Below are positions 7,610-15,182 of a DNA stretch of 64,000 nt, piece by piece. Under the pieces are notes generated by a model that saw only the letters and a program-made list of their open reading frames with translations, was not told the origin of the DNA and searched no databases. Each line of letters starts with the position of its first letter. The stretch's first letter is position 1. Position numbers and translations under genes: made by a program. Source of the stretch: CAUPWF01 sp963515125 (GTDB lineage Bacteria; Bacillota; Clostridia; Lachnospirales; Lachnospiraceae); NCBI GenBank assembly GCA_052116865.1, contig JBQKKG010000001.1:434001-498000 (forward strand). Direction: 5' to 3'.

Positions 7610-7843
7610 TTAGCAGCATCCGCCACCAAGTCCGCCACCAAGTCCGCCACCGCATCCGCCGCAGCAGATAAGAAGTAAGATGATCCAAATACAATTGTTG
7701 TCTCCACATCCGCCACTCATGCCACCACAGCTACCGCCGCCGCCACAACAGCAAAGAAGAAGAATAATCCAAATTAAAGAAGAACATCCATTGTTTCCGG
7801 ACTCGCATCCACATCCACAGTTTGTTGCTGATAAATCACTCAT
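7610..7843 (-). CDS. Cys/Gly-rich small protein with two hydrophobic repeats (high-cysteine, coat-like)
   Basis: The 77-aa product contains two copies of a unit made of a short hydrophobic run followed by Cys and Gly: SLIWIILLLCCCGGGGSCGG and CIWIILLLICCGGCGGG. The C-terminus repeats GGGLGGG, encoded by tandem copies of a 12-base unit. Similar small high-cysteine, glycine-rich proteins occur in Clostridia and resemble short spore-coat-associated peptides; a spore-coat role is therefore plausible but inferred. GGAGG lies 7 bases before ATG 7843. Upstream on the minus strand, AC and CATATTAT with 15 bases between them loosely resemble a sigma-K promoter. Confidence 0.75.
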   Translation of the reverse strand: MSDLSATNCGCGCESGNNGCSSLIWIILLLCCCGGGGSCGGMSGGCGDNNCIWIILLLICCGGCGGGLGGGLGGGCC

Positions 7844-7996
7844 GTTAAAACCTCCATATTAATATTAGATTGTTTACACTTCATAATATGTGGGTGGGCT
7901 TGACTGTGTTTCTAAAAAATCAAAAATAATTTTAAAAATTTTAAATTAACCTTTGTATCAACTATTCATATTCTAATTAAAAAGGATAGATGAATC

Positions 7997-8908
7997 ATGA
8001 AGCAGGTAAAAGAAGCTGTTAACTATTGGTGTGATGATACGTTAAAAGGAAAATATCTTGGGCAAGGTGTGGGTGTAGCAGTGCTTGATACGGGAATAGA
8101 ACTGCATGAAGATTTTGACAGACGTATTATAAAGTTTTATGATGCGGTTAATTATATAAATAGAATTTATGATGATAACGGGCATGGGACACATGTAGCT
8201 GGAATTATAGGGGGGAATGGAAAACTTTCGAAAGGGGAATACTGTGGAATTGCTCCAAGATGTAATCTTTATCCAGTTAAAGTACTAGATTCTAAAGGGC
8301 ATGGTCAAATCGGACGTGTAATGAAGGGAATCAATTGGGTACTTTGCCATCGATTTAAATATAACATACGAATTGTAAATATTTCTGTCGGTGCATTGGC
8401 CTCAATAAAGCCAATAGATGAAGCAAGATTGATAGCAGGAGTAGAAGAAATGTGGGATGCAGGGTTAGTTGTAGTTGCAGCTGCTGGTAACTATGGTCCG
8501 GAGAGTGGTTCCATAACAACCCCTGGTATTAGCAAAAAAATCATCACAGTAGGTTCTTCTAATGATGAAAAATTTATTGATGATTTTGGAAATAAACGTA
8601 ATAATTATTCTGGCAGAGGACCGACTGAAGAATGTGTTTGTAAACCAGATGTTCTGGCACCGGGCTCCTATATCACATCGTGTAATTCGGGTCATATAAG
8701 AAAAAGACAAAAACCATATATTATGAAAAGCGGCACTTCTATGGCAACTCCAATTGTATCAGGCGCAATGGCCATTTTATTATCTAAGTACCCTAGTATG
8801 AACAATGTAGAAGTAAAATTGAGGTTAAGAGGGAGCTGTAGGGATCTTGGATTGCCAATCAATGAACAAGGATGGGGGATGCTGGATGTTTCAAAATTAA
8901 TTAAGTAA
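7997..8908 (+). CDS. Cytoplasmic subtilisin-like serine protease (S8 family)
   Basis: The 303-aa protein carries the complete subtilase triad in order: Asp in VAVLDTGIELHEDF (about residue 30), His in DNGHGTHVAGIIGG (about 66), Ser in SGTSMATPIVSGA (about 249), plus the oxyanion Asn in VVVAAAGNYGPESG. It begins directly at the catalytic domain with a very short leader, with no signal peptide and no long prodomain. That resembles intracellular serine proteases (IspA type) rather than secreted subtilisins. The start has a weak AAAGGA site. It is divergent from the Cys/Gly-rich gene, sharing a 153-base intergenic region. A role in protein turnover or sporulation is inferred only from family and context. 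Confidence 0.9.
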   Translation: MKQVKEAVNYWCDDTLKGKYLGQGVGVAVLDTGIELHEDFDRRIIKFYDAVNYINRIYDDNGHGTHVAGIIGGNGKLSKGEYCGIAPRCNLYPVKVLDSKGHGQIGRVMKGINWVLCHRFKYNIRIVNISVGALASIKPIDEARLIAGVEEMWDAGLVVVAAAGNYGPESGSITTPGISKKIITVGSSNDEKFIDDFGNKRNNYSGRGPTEECVCKPDVLAPGSYITSCNSGHIRKRQKPYIMKSGTSMATPIVSGAMAILLSKYPSMNNVEVKLRLRGSCRDLGLPINEQGWGMLDVSKLIK

Positions 8909-8912
8909 TGAA

Positions 8913-8954
8913 AGCATCATGCTGTCAAGAAAAAACACTTGACAGCATGATGCT
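8913..8954 (+). terminator. 17-bp perfect inverted repeat after the protease gene
   Basis: AGCATCATGCTGTCAAG (8913-8929) and its exact complement (8938-8954) form a perfect hairpin with an 8-base A-rich loop, 4 bases after the stop codon. Only a short T-rich stretch follows, so termination strength is uncertain. The 3' arm contains TTGACA. Confidence 0.65.
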
Positions 8955-8967
8955 TATCGTTTATGAT
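8939..8967 (+). promoter_or_regulatory. Candidate promoter embedded in the hairpin, in front of ylxM-ffh
   Basis: TTGACA (8939-8944) lies in the 3' arm of the hairpin and TATGAT (8962-8967) follows at a 17-base spacing. The expected start is so close to ATG 8984 that the leader would be about 10-13 bases and might cut into the ribosome site at 8971-8977, so the assignment is tentative. Confidence 0.4.
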
Positions 8968-8983
8968 AGCAGAGGTGATAAAA

Positions 8984-9334
8984 ATGAATGAAATATTAGA
9001 ACAAGCCTTATTATATGATTTTTACGGAGAATTACTTACAGAACATCAGAAAAATATATATGAGCAATTTGTGTTAGAAGATTTATCTTTAAGTGAGATT
9101 GCGGAGGCTGAAGGAATTAGTCGTCAGGGAGTACATGACTTAGTAAAGCGATGTAATAAGACACTAGAAGGCTATGAAGAAAAATTGAATTTAGTAGAAA
9201 AATTTTTATCCATGAAGCACAAACTTCATAAGATAAATGAGTTATTAGAATTAGAAGAAACGCATACCATAACAACTAAGGAATTAATTGAAAATATTAG
9301 ACGGATTTCAGGAGAAATCATAGAGGAGTTATAA
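8984..9334 (+). CDS. ylxM: YlxM/p13-like SRP-associated helix-turn-helix protein
   Basis: The 116-aa product has a sigma-70 region-4-like HTH (LSLSEIAEAEGISRQGVHDL) and a helical C-terminus, as in the UPF0122/YlxM family. YlxM is encoded beside ffh across Firmicutes and is thought to modulate the signal recognition particle. The start ATG 8984 has AGAGGTG 6 bases upstream; the in-frame ATG at 8963 lies within the promoter. The stop is 1 base before ffh, so it is the first gene of the SRP operon. Confidence 0.9.
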   Translation: MNEILEQALLYDFYGELLTEHQKNIYEQFVLEDLSLSEIAEAEGISRQGVHDLVKRCNKTLEGYEEKLNLVEKFLSMKHKLHKINELLELEETHTITTKELIENIRRISGEIIEEL

Positions 9335-9335
9335 C

Positions 9336-10685
9336 ATGGCATTTGATAGTTTAACTGAAAAACTGCAGAATGTGTTTAAGAATCTTAGAAGTAAAGGACG
9401 ATTGACGCAAGAAGATGTTAAGGTCGCCCTTAGAGAAGTAAAGATGGCTTTGCTAGAAGCAGATGTCAATTTCAAAGTGGTGAAGCAATTTGTAAAGGAT
9501 GTACAGGAAAGAGCAGTTGGTCAAGATGTGATGAACGGTCTGAATCCTGGGCAGACAGTGATTAAAATTGTTAACGAGGAACTTGTGAAATTAATGGGTT
9601 CAGATACAACTGAGATCCAATTACAACCAGGACAAGCAACAACTGTTATTATGATGGCAGGACTTCAAGGAGCAGGAAAGACTACAACTACTGCGAAATT
9701 GGCAGGAAAGTTTAAAATAAAAGGGAAAAAGCCTCTTTTGGTTGCATGTGATGTGTATCGACCTGCAGCAATTAAGCAATTACAGGTAAATGGAGAGAAG
9801 CAAGGAGTAGATGTCTTTTCAATTGGCGAAAATCATAAACCAGTAGATATTGCAAAAGCAGCTATAGAATACGCAAAAAAGAATGGACATAATATTGTGA
9901 TTCTTGATACTGCTGGTCGGCTTCATATTGATGAAGAGATGATGACCGAACTTATAGAGATCAAAGAACAGGTGAATGTTCATCAGACGATTTTAGTTGT
10001 AGATGCAATGACTGGTCAAGATGCAGTAAATGTTGCAAACAATTTCAAAGAAAAAATCGGAATTGATGGTGTCATTATTACCAAGCTAGATGGTGATGCC
10101 AGAGGTGGTGCTGCACTTTCCATTAAAGCAGTAACTGGAAGACCTATTCTTTATGTCGGTATGGGAGAGAAACTATCAGATTTAGAACAATTTTATCCTG
10201 ATAGAATGGCTTCTAGAATTCTTGGCATGGGCGATGTTCTTACTTTAATTGAAAAAGTGTCAGAAGAAATCGATGAAGAACAAGCAAAAAAGATGGAACA
10301 AAAGATTAAGAAGGCGCAATTTGATTTTGAAGATTACTTAGATAGTATGCAACAAATGAAAAAGATGGGTGGCATATCAAGCATTTTGAATATGATGCCA
10401 GGAATGGGTGGCATAGGCGGTAATCAGTTGCAAGATATAGACTCTGAGGAAAACCAAAAGAAAATGGTTCGAATGGAGGCTATGATACAGTCTATGACGG
10501 TAGAAGAACGTCGTAATCCGGATGTATTGAATCCAAAGAGAAAACATCGCATTGCAAAAGGTGCAGGTGCCGATATTAGTGAAGTAAACCGTATGGTAAA
10601 ACAGTTTAATGAAGCAAAGAAAATGATGAAACGTATGCCTGGATTAATGGGTGGTAAAAAGGGTAAACTTAAATTTCCTTTTTAA
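9336..10685 (+). CDS. ffh: Signal recognition particle GTPase Ffh (SRP54)
   Basis: Ffh binds signal peptides and 4.5S/SRP RNA and delivers ribosomes to the FtsY receptor. The 449-aa protein has an N-terminal helical bundle, a G domain (GLQGAGKTTTTAKLAG at about residues 106-121, DTAGR, TKLDGDARGGAAL) and a Met-rich M domain from about residue 300 (SMQQMKKMGGISSIL, MMPGMGG). Length and motif order are standard. It follows ylxM by one base and precedes rpsP, a gene order typical for Clostridia. Confidence 0.97.
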   Translation: MAFDSLTEKLQNVFKNLRSKGRLTQEDVKVALREVKMALLEADVNFKVVKQFVKDVQERAVGQDVMNGLNPGQTVIKIVNEELVKLMGSDTTEIQLQPGQATTVIMMAGLQGAGKTTTTAKLAGKFKIKGKKPLLVACDVYRPAAIKQLQVNGEKQGVDVFSIGENHKPVDIAKAAIEYAKKNGHNIVILDTAGRLHIDEEMMTELIEIKEQVNVHQTILVVDAMTGQDAVNVANNFKEKIGIDGVIITKLDGDARGGAALSIKAVTGRPILYVGMGEKLSDLEQFYPDRMASRILGMGDVLTLIEKVSEEIDEEQAKKMEQKIKKAQFDFEDYLDSMQQMKKMGGISSILNMMPGMGGIGGNQLQDIDSEENQKKMVRMEAMIQSMTVEERRNPDVLNPKRKHRIAKGAGADISEVNRMVKQFNEAKKMMKRMPGLMGGKKGKLKFPF

Positions 10686-10747
10686 CATATATAAAACTAA
10701 CACAAGGAAAAGTCCTTAATAGGTGATTAAGGTAGGAGGTGAAAAGA

Positions 10748-10993
10748 ATGGCAGTAAAGATTAGATTAAAAAGAATGGGACAAAAGAAAGCTCCTTTCTA
10801 TAGAATCGTTGTAGCTGATGCTAGAGCTCCAAGAGATGGTAGATTTATCGAGGAAATCGGTACTTATGACCCAAATCAAGAGCCAAGCTTGTTCAAAGTT
10901 GATGAAGAAGCTGCAAAGAAATGGTTAAATAATGGTGCTCAACCTACAGAAGTAGTTGGCAAGATTTTTAAAGCAGCAGGTATTGAAAAATAG
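10748..10993 (+). CDS. rpsP: 30S ribosomal protein bS16
   Basis: The 81-aa protein begins MAVKIRLKRMGQKKAPFYR, the highly conserved bS16 N-terminus, and includes ADARAPRDGRFIEEIGTYDP. AGGAGGTG at 10734-10741 fixes the start at ATG 10748 rather than the in-frame ATG at 10739. It stands between ffh and khpA as in most Firmicutes. Confidence 0.97.
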   Translation: MAVKIRLKRMGQKKAPFYRIVVADARAPRDGRFIEEIGTYDPNQEPSLFKVDEEAAKKWLNNGAQPTEVVGKIFKAAGIEK

Positions 10994-11019
10994 GATGTTG
11001 TATCGCGGAGGTGCGCGTA

Positions 11020-11250
11020 ATGAAGGAATTGGTTGAAGTAATTGCGAAGGCATTAGTTGACAATCCGGAAAGTGTTGTAGTTACAGAAAAGCAAGAAGGC
11101 AAAACAACGATTATCGAATTGCATGTAGCAGATTCAGACATGGGTAAAGTAATCGGTAAACAAGGTCGTATTGCAAAGGCAATTCGCTCTGTAGTAAAAG
11201 CTGCAGCATCTAAAGAAGATAAAAAAGTGGTTGTTGACATCGCTCAATAA
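11020..11250 (+). CDS. khpA: KH-domain RNA-binding protein KhpA (YlqC)
   Basis: The 76-aa single KH domain contains the GxxG loop GKVIGKQGRIAKAIRSVVKA. KhpA partners with KhpB in Gram-positives and influences cell elongation and RNA stability. GGAGGTG at 11007-11013 supports ATG 11020; a GTG at 11011 is in frame but overlaps the ribosome site. It follows rpsP by 26 bases. Confidence 0.94.
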   Translation: MKELVEVIAKALVDNPESVVVTEKQEGKTTIIELHVADSDMGKVIGKQGRIAKAIRSVVKAAASKEDKKVVVDIAQ

Positions 11251-11257
11251 TTTATCC

Positions 11258-11294
11258 ATTGAGGACGGAGTATTTATAATACCCCGTCCTCAAT
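11258..11294 (+). other. Strong hairpin between khpA and rimM without a T tract
   Basis: ATTGAGGACGG (11258-11268) is exactly complementary to 11284-11294. GTAT/ATAC pairs inside it with one A-C mismatch and a 5-base loop. The sequence after it is TAACAAAAGGAG (the rimM ribosome site), not a T run. It may be a processing site, an mRNA stabiliser or a leaky attenuator. Confidence 0.7.
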
Positions 11295-11311
11295 TAACAA
11301 AAGGAGTTATT

Positions 11312-11818
11312 ATGGAACAAAAACTACAAGTTGGGGTTATTTCTTCTACTCATGGTATTAAAGGAGAAGTGAAGGTATTTCCAACAACTGATGATGTGAA
11401 AAGATTTAAGAGTCTTAAACAAGTAATACTTGATACAGGAAAAGAACAATTATCTTTAGAAATACAAAATGTAAAATTTTTTAAGCAATTTGTAATTTTA
11501 AAATTCAAAGATATTGACAATATAAATGAAGTAGAAAAATATAAAGGAACAGGCCTTTTTGTAGATCGAAAAGATGCAGTAAAATTAAAAAAAGATGAAT
11601 ATTTTATTGCTGATATGATTGGAATGCATGTTATAACAGATGTGGGTGAGTCATTTGGCACGCTAAAAGATGTGTTAGGAACAGGGGCCAATGATGTGTA
11701 TGTAGTTGATTCTTTTGAACATGGAGATGTGCTTATTCCTGCAATTAAACAATGCATCATAAATGTTGATATTGAAAAACGAGAATTAGTAGTACATTTG
11801 TTGGCTGGTTTGATTTAA
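11312..11818 (+). CDS. rimM: 16S rRNA processing protein RimM
   Basis: RimM helps mature the 30S head by binding uS19 and 16S rRNA. The 168-aa protein has the N-terminal RimM barrel (QVGVISSTHGIKGEVKVFPTT) and a PRC-barrel C-terminal half (DEYFIADMIGM through DVLIPAIKQCI). The start at ATG 11312 has AAGGAG upstream; the frame reaches back to 11231, but that part overlaps khpA and the hairpin. trmD follows by 37 bases. Confidence 0.95.
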   Translation: MEQKLQVGVISSTHGIKGEVKVFPTTDDVKRFKSLKQVILDTGKEQLSLEIQNVKFFKQFVILKFKDIDNINEVEKYKGTGLFVDRKDAVKLKKDEYFIADMIGMHVITDVGESFGTLKDVLGTGANDVYVVDSFEHGDVLIPAIKQCIINVDIEKRELVVHLLAGLI

Positions 11819-11855
11819 AAGATAAAATTTAATTATGAATAACAAGGAGTTGCAT

Positions 11856-12611
11856 ATGAACTTTCATATATTAACACTTTTTCCAGAAATGGTTATGAAT
11901 GGGCTAAATACGAGTATTATTGGTCGAGCAATTACTAATAATATTTTAACGATAGAGGCAATAGATATTCGAAATTATGCGAATAATAAACATCAAAGTG
12001 TAGATGACTATCCGTATGGTGGTGGTGCAGGGATGTTGATGCAAGCAGAACCAGTGTATGGAGCTTATAAGGCTGTGGAATCAAGGATATGCGATGCTGC
12101 TAATTCAATAGAAATACCAAGGCCAAGGGTGGTTTATTTGTCCCCACAAGGGCAGACATTTGACCAAGGACTAGCTGAAGAATTAGCAAATGAAAAAGAG
12201 CTTATTCTTTTGTGTGGACATTATGAAGGAATTGACGAACGAGTTCTTGAAGAAATTGTGACAGACTATGTATCCATAGGAGATTATGTATTGACTGGAG
12301 GAGAATTGCCAGCGATGGTTATGGTAGATGCAATTGCCAGATTAATACCGGGTGTGTTGCATAATAATGTCTCTGCGAAGTTTGAAAGTTTTCAAGATAA
12401 TCTATTAGAATATCCTCATTATTCAAGACCAGAAGAGTGGCATGGGAAAAAGGTTCCGGAGGTTCTGATGTCGGGGCATCATGCAAACATTGAAAAATGG
12501 AGAAGAGAACAGTCTGTAATACGTACATCTTTGCGGCGTCCAGATTTATTAAAGAAAGCCAAGCTGTCAAAAGAAGAAATAGAATTAGTAAGACATATTA
12601 TGGGCAAATAG
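11856..12611 (+). CDS. trmD: tRNA (guanine37-N1)-methyltransferase TrmD
   Basis: TrmD methylates G37 of tRNAs reading codons that start with C or G, preventing frameshifts. The 251-aa SPOUT enzyme shows DYPYGGGAGMLMQAEP, LLCGHYEGIDERV and the SAM-binding knot SIGDYVLTGGELPAMVM. AAGGAG (11844-11849) supports ATG 11856, not the in-frame ATG at 11835. It is between rimM and rplS, the usual order. Confidence 0.97.
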   Translation: MNFHILTLFPEMVMNGLNTSIIGRAITNNILTIEAIDIRNYANNKHQSVDDYPYGGGAGMLMQAEPVYGAYKAVESRICDAANSIEIPRPRVVYLSPQGQTFDQGLAEELANEKELILLCGHYEGIDERVLEEIVTDYVSIGDYVLTGGELPAMVMVDAIARLIPGVLHNNVSAKFESFQDNLLEYPHYSRPEEWHGKKVPEVLMSGHHANIEKWRREQSVIRTSLRRPDLLKKAKLSKEEIELVRHIMGK

Positions 12612-12620
12612 AGAAAACCC

Positions 12621-12649
12621 TTGCAAAATAGGCAAATACGTGGTAAAAT
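12621..12649 (+). promoter_or_regulatory. Promoter of rplS
   Basis: TTGCAA (12621-12626) and TAAAAT (12644-12649) with a 17-base spacer lie just after the trmD stop, giving rplS its own start within the cluster. Confidence 0.65.
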
Positions 12650-12651
12650 AC

Positions 12652-12712
12652 AACAGTTGTGAGAGAAGAGATGGTCCTCTGATACAAAGTGTATTAAGAA
12701 CGTCCAAATTAT
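12652..12712 (+). ncRNA. Possible L19 mRNA leader (autoregulatory)
   Basis: The roughly 70-base untranslated leader contains an AGAG...CTCT stem and a second small stem (ATAC...GTAT in GATACAAAGTGTATT). Firmicute rplS genes often carry an L19 leader of this size that binds the ribosomal protein. I matched only position and stem arrangement, not a full consensus. Confidence 0.4.
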
Positions 12713-12728
12713 AAGGAGGTCACACAAG

Positions 12729-13076
12729 ATGAACGATATTATTAAAAAAATTGAAGCAGAACAATTAAAAGCAGAAGTGCCAGAATTTAACGTAGGTGAT
12801 ACAGTTAAAGTATATGCTAAAATTAAGGAAGGTGCTCGTGAAAGAATTCAGGTTTTTGAAGGTACTGTACTTAAAAAACAAGGTGGAAGTACAAGAGCTA
12901 CATTTACTGTAAGAAAGAATTCTAACGGTATTGGAGTTGAAAAAACTTGGCCATTACATTCTCCAAATGTAGAAAAAGTGGAAGTGGTTCGTAAAGGTAA
13001 AGTAAGAAGAGCAAAACTTAACTACTTAAGAGGTCGTGTTGGTAAGAGAGCGAAAGTTAAAGAATTAGTAAGATAA
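12729..13076 (+). CDS. rplS: 50S ribosomal protein bL19
   Basis: The 115-aa protein shows the bL19 features FNVGDTVKVYAKIKEG, RERIQVFEGTVLKK and the C-terminal RRAKLNYLRGRVGKRAKVKE. AAGGAGGT lies 7 bases before ATG 12729. bL19 sits at the 30S-50S interface. It has its own promoter and a terminator-like hairpin after it. Confidence 0.97.
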   Translation: MNDIIKKIEAEQLKAEVPEFNVGDTVKVYAKIKEGARERIQVFEGTVLKKQGGSTRATFTVRKNSNGIGVEKTWPLHSPNVEKVEVVRKGKVRRAKLNYLRGRVGKRAKVKELVR

Positions 13077-13083
13077 TAAGCAA

Positions 13084-13126
13084 GAGGGATGGGACAAGTA
13101 CATAGTGTATATTGTCCCTTCTTTTA
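13084..13126 (+). terminator. Terminator-like hairpin after rplS
   Basis: GGGACAA (13091-13097) pairs with TTGTCCC (13112-13118), followed by TTCTTTT. It separates the ribosomal genes from the signal peptidase gene, though read-through is likely because the next gene starts only 24 bases later. Confidence 0.65.
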
Positions 13127-13149
13127 TATCTAAAAGATAGGGAGTATAT

Positions 13150-13728
13150 ATGAGTAATTTAACTTTTGGTAAGGAAAAAAGACGATTTAATTTTGACATA
13201 CTGTATAAAGTTGGTATATGGACATTTCAAATTGCCATTGTGTGTACATTTGCCTTTGTGATTGTATGGTATTTAGGACAAAAAGTAAGCAATGTTGGTG
13301 ATTCTATGAAGCCAGAGATCAAGAATGGGGATGTGGTACTGGTTAATAGAATTATTTACAATGCCAGTAGTCCAGATAGATACGATGTTGTAGTATTTAA
13401 GCCAAATGGCAATGAAAATTCACACTATTATGTTAAAAGAATTGTTGGACTACCTGGTGAAACGGTGGAAATTAAAGATGAAAATATCTATATTAATGGT
13501 GAGAAATTAAAGGAAAATGCTAAAATTAAGACAACCGCCCTAGAAGACTCGGGAATTGCCTATGAACCGATAGAATTAAAGGGGAATGAGTATTTTGTTT
13601 TAGGAGATAATAGATCTAGTAGTGAAGATAGTAGGATGGCAGATATAGGTAATGTAAAAAAGAAAGATATATATGGTAAGGCCTGGTTCATAATTTCACC
13701 AAGGTCTGATTTTGGTTTTGTAAAGTAA
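13150..13728 (+). CDS. lepB: Signal peptidase I (first copy)
   Basis: The 192-aa membrane protease cleaves signal peptides of exported proteins. One N-terminal transmembrane helix (about residues 21-43) is followed by box B with catalytic Ser (NVGDSMKPEIKNGD), box D with catalytic Lys (YYVKRIVGLPGET) and box E (EYFVLGDNRSSSEDSR). That is the Gram-positive S26A layout. Its C-terminal part also has the GKAWFIISP motif. A second lepB lies on the other side of rbgA. Confidence 0.95.
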   Translation: MSNLTFGKEKRRFNFDILYKVGIWTFQIAIVCTFAFVIVWYLGQKVSNVGDSMKPEIKNGDVVLVNRIIYNASSPDRYDVVVFKPNGNENSHYYVKRIVGLPGETVEIKDENIYINGEKLKENAKIKTTALEDSGIAYEPIELKGNEYFVLGDNRSSSEDSRMADIGNVKKKDIYGKAWFIISPRSDFGFVK

Positions 13729-13740
13729 AGGAGAGTAAGT

Positions 13741-14592
13741 ATGCATTTTCAATGGTATCCAGGTCATATGACCAAAGCGAAGCGTATGATGCAAGAGAAT
13801 ATCAAGCTAATTGATTTAGTAATTGAGCTTGTAGACGCAAGGATTCCTATCAGTAGCAGGAACCCAGATATAGACGAATTAGGAAAGAATAAAGCAAGAT
13901 TAATTTTATTAAACAAAGCGGATTTAGCCGAAGATAAGTGGAACGATGCTTGGGCAGAATATTTTAAGGAAAAGGGATTTGCTGTTGTAAAAGTGAATTC
14001 TAAAAAGGGTGGAGGAATCAAATCTATTCAAGGAGTTATTCAAGAAGCATGTAAAGAAAAAATAGAGCGTGATAGGAAGAGGGGCATATTAAACAGACCA
14101 GTGCGTGCTATGGTTGTTGGAATTCCCAATGTTGGAAAATCTACGTTTATAAACGCTTTAGCTGGAAAGGCCTGCGCAAAAACAGGGAATAGACCAGGGA
14201 TTACAAAAGGAAAACAGTGGATTCGCTTAAATAAAAATGTAGAATTGTTAGATACCCCTGGTATCTTGTGGCCCAAATTTGAAGATCAAAAGGTAGGACT
14301 TCGATTGGCATTTATTGGTTCTATAAAGGATGAAATACTAAACACTGAAGAATTGGCAACGGAAATTATTTCTTTTTTGCTATTGCATTATCAAGGAATA
14401 TTAGAACAGAAATATAAGATTGAGGAGGAAAATGATGCATACGGATGTCTTAGGGGGATTGCTGAGAGCAGACACTGCCTAATCAAGGGGAATGAGTTAG
14501 ATACTGAGAAAGCGGCCATGCTATTAGTAGATGATTTTAGAAATGGACGTTTAGGAAAAATAACACTTGAATATCCGGATGATTATGAATAA
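13741..14592 (+). CDS. rbgA: Ribosome biogenesis GTPase RbgA (YlqF)
   Basis: RbgA promotes late 50S assembly (uL16 incorporation). The 283-aa circularly permuted GTPase shows the motifs in permuted order: N-terminal WYPGHMTKAKRMM, G4 LLNKADLA, then G1 GIPNVGKSTFINALAGK and G3 DTPGI, with the C-terminal RNA-binding helical domain. It starts 12 bases after lepB with AAAGGAG upstream. The lepB-rbgA-rnhB order is common in Clostridia. Confidence 0.96.
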   Translation: MHFQWYPGHMTKAKRMMQENIKLIDLVIELVDARIPISSRNPDIDELGKNKARLILLNKADLAEDKWNDAWAEYFKEKGFAVVKVNSKKGGGIKSIQGVIQEACKEKIERDRKRGILNRPVRAMVVGIPNVGKSTFINALAGKACAKTGNRPGITKGKQWIRLNKNVELLDTPGILWPKFEDQKVGLRLAFIGSIKDEILNTEELATEIISFLLLHYQGILEQKYKIEEENDAYGCLRGIAESRHCLIKGNELDTEKAAMLLVDDFRNGRLGKITLEYPDDYE

Positions 14593-14618
14593 GATAGAAC
14601 TAGAAAGAGGGAAGATAT

Positions 14619-15182
14619 ATGGCAAGAAACAGGGAATATGAGGCAGAAAGAAGTATTTTTAAAGAACTATTAGGGTGGATTGTTTATATACTAATAATCA
14701 TTGGATTAACTTATATTATTATTACTTATGTAGGGCAAAGAACACGCGTGAGTGGATCTTCAATGGAGACTACATTAAGTGATGGAGATAATCTGATTGT
14801 TGATAAGATTTCTTTTCGATTTAGGGATCCACAACGATATGAGATTATTGTATTTCCTTATCAATATGAAGAAAATACATATTATATTAAGCGAATTATT
14901 GGTATGCCTGGAGAGACAATTCAAGTAATGAATGGAGAAGTCTACATCAATGATGCTCCACTCGATGAGATGTATGGCAATGAAGTCATGGAGGATGCAG
15001 GAATAGCGGAAACGCCTATTACATTAGGCGAAGATGAGTATTTTGTTTTGGGAGACAATAGAAATCATAGTTCAGACAGTAGAGATTCAAGCGTAGGTAT
15101 TATTACCAGAGATATGCTAATGGGTAGAGCATGGGTTCGTATATGGCCTTTTGATGAATTTGGAGTAATTAAACATGAGTAA
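14619..15182 (+). CDS. lepB: Signal peptidase I (second copy)
   Basis: The 187-aa S26A peptidase has an N-terminal membrane helix (WIVYILIIIGLTYIIITYV), catalytic Ser in SGSSMETTLSDGD, catalytic Lys in YYIKRIIGMPGET and EYFVLGDNRNHSSDSR. It resembles the first copy in layout but differs in much of the linking sequence, so it is not a recent duplicate. Its last 8 bases overlap the rnhB start (ATGAGTAA), indicating translational coupling. Confidence 0.95.
   Translation: MARNREYEAERSIFKELLGWIVYILIIIGLTYIIITYVGQRTRVSGSSMETTLSDGDNLIVDKISFRFRDPQRYEIIVFPYQYEENTYYIKRIIGMPGETIQVMNGEVYINDAPLDEMYGNEVMEDAGIAETPITLGEDEYFVLGDNRNHSSDSRDSSVGIITRDMLMGRAWVRIWPFDEFGVIKHE

Noticed and set aside
7613..7665. Tandem 12-base repeats as a CRISPR-like or minisatellite array
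   Set aside because: They are in frame, code for GGGLGGG in the Cys/Gly-rich protein and lack spacers.
7680..7862. Pro-rich plus-strand ORF opposite the Cys/Gly-rich gene
   Set aside because: It has no ribosome site and its composition is explained as the antisense of the Gly/Cys repeats.
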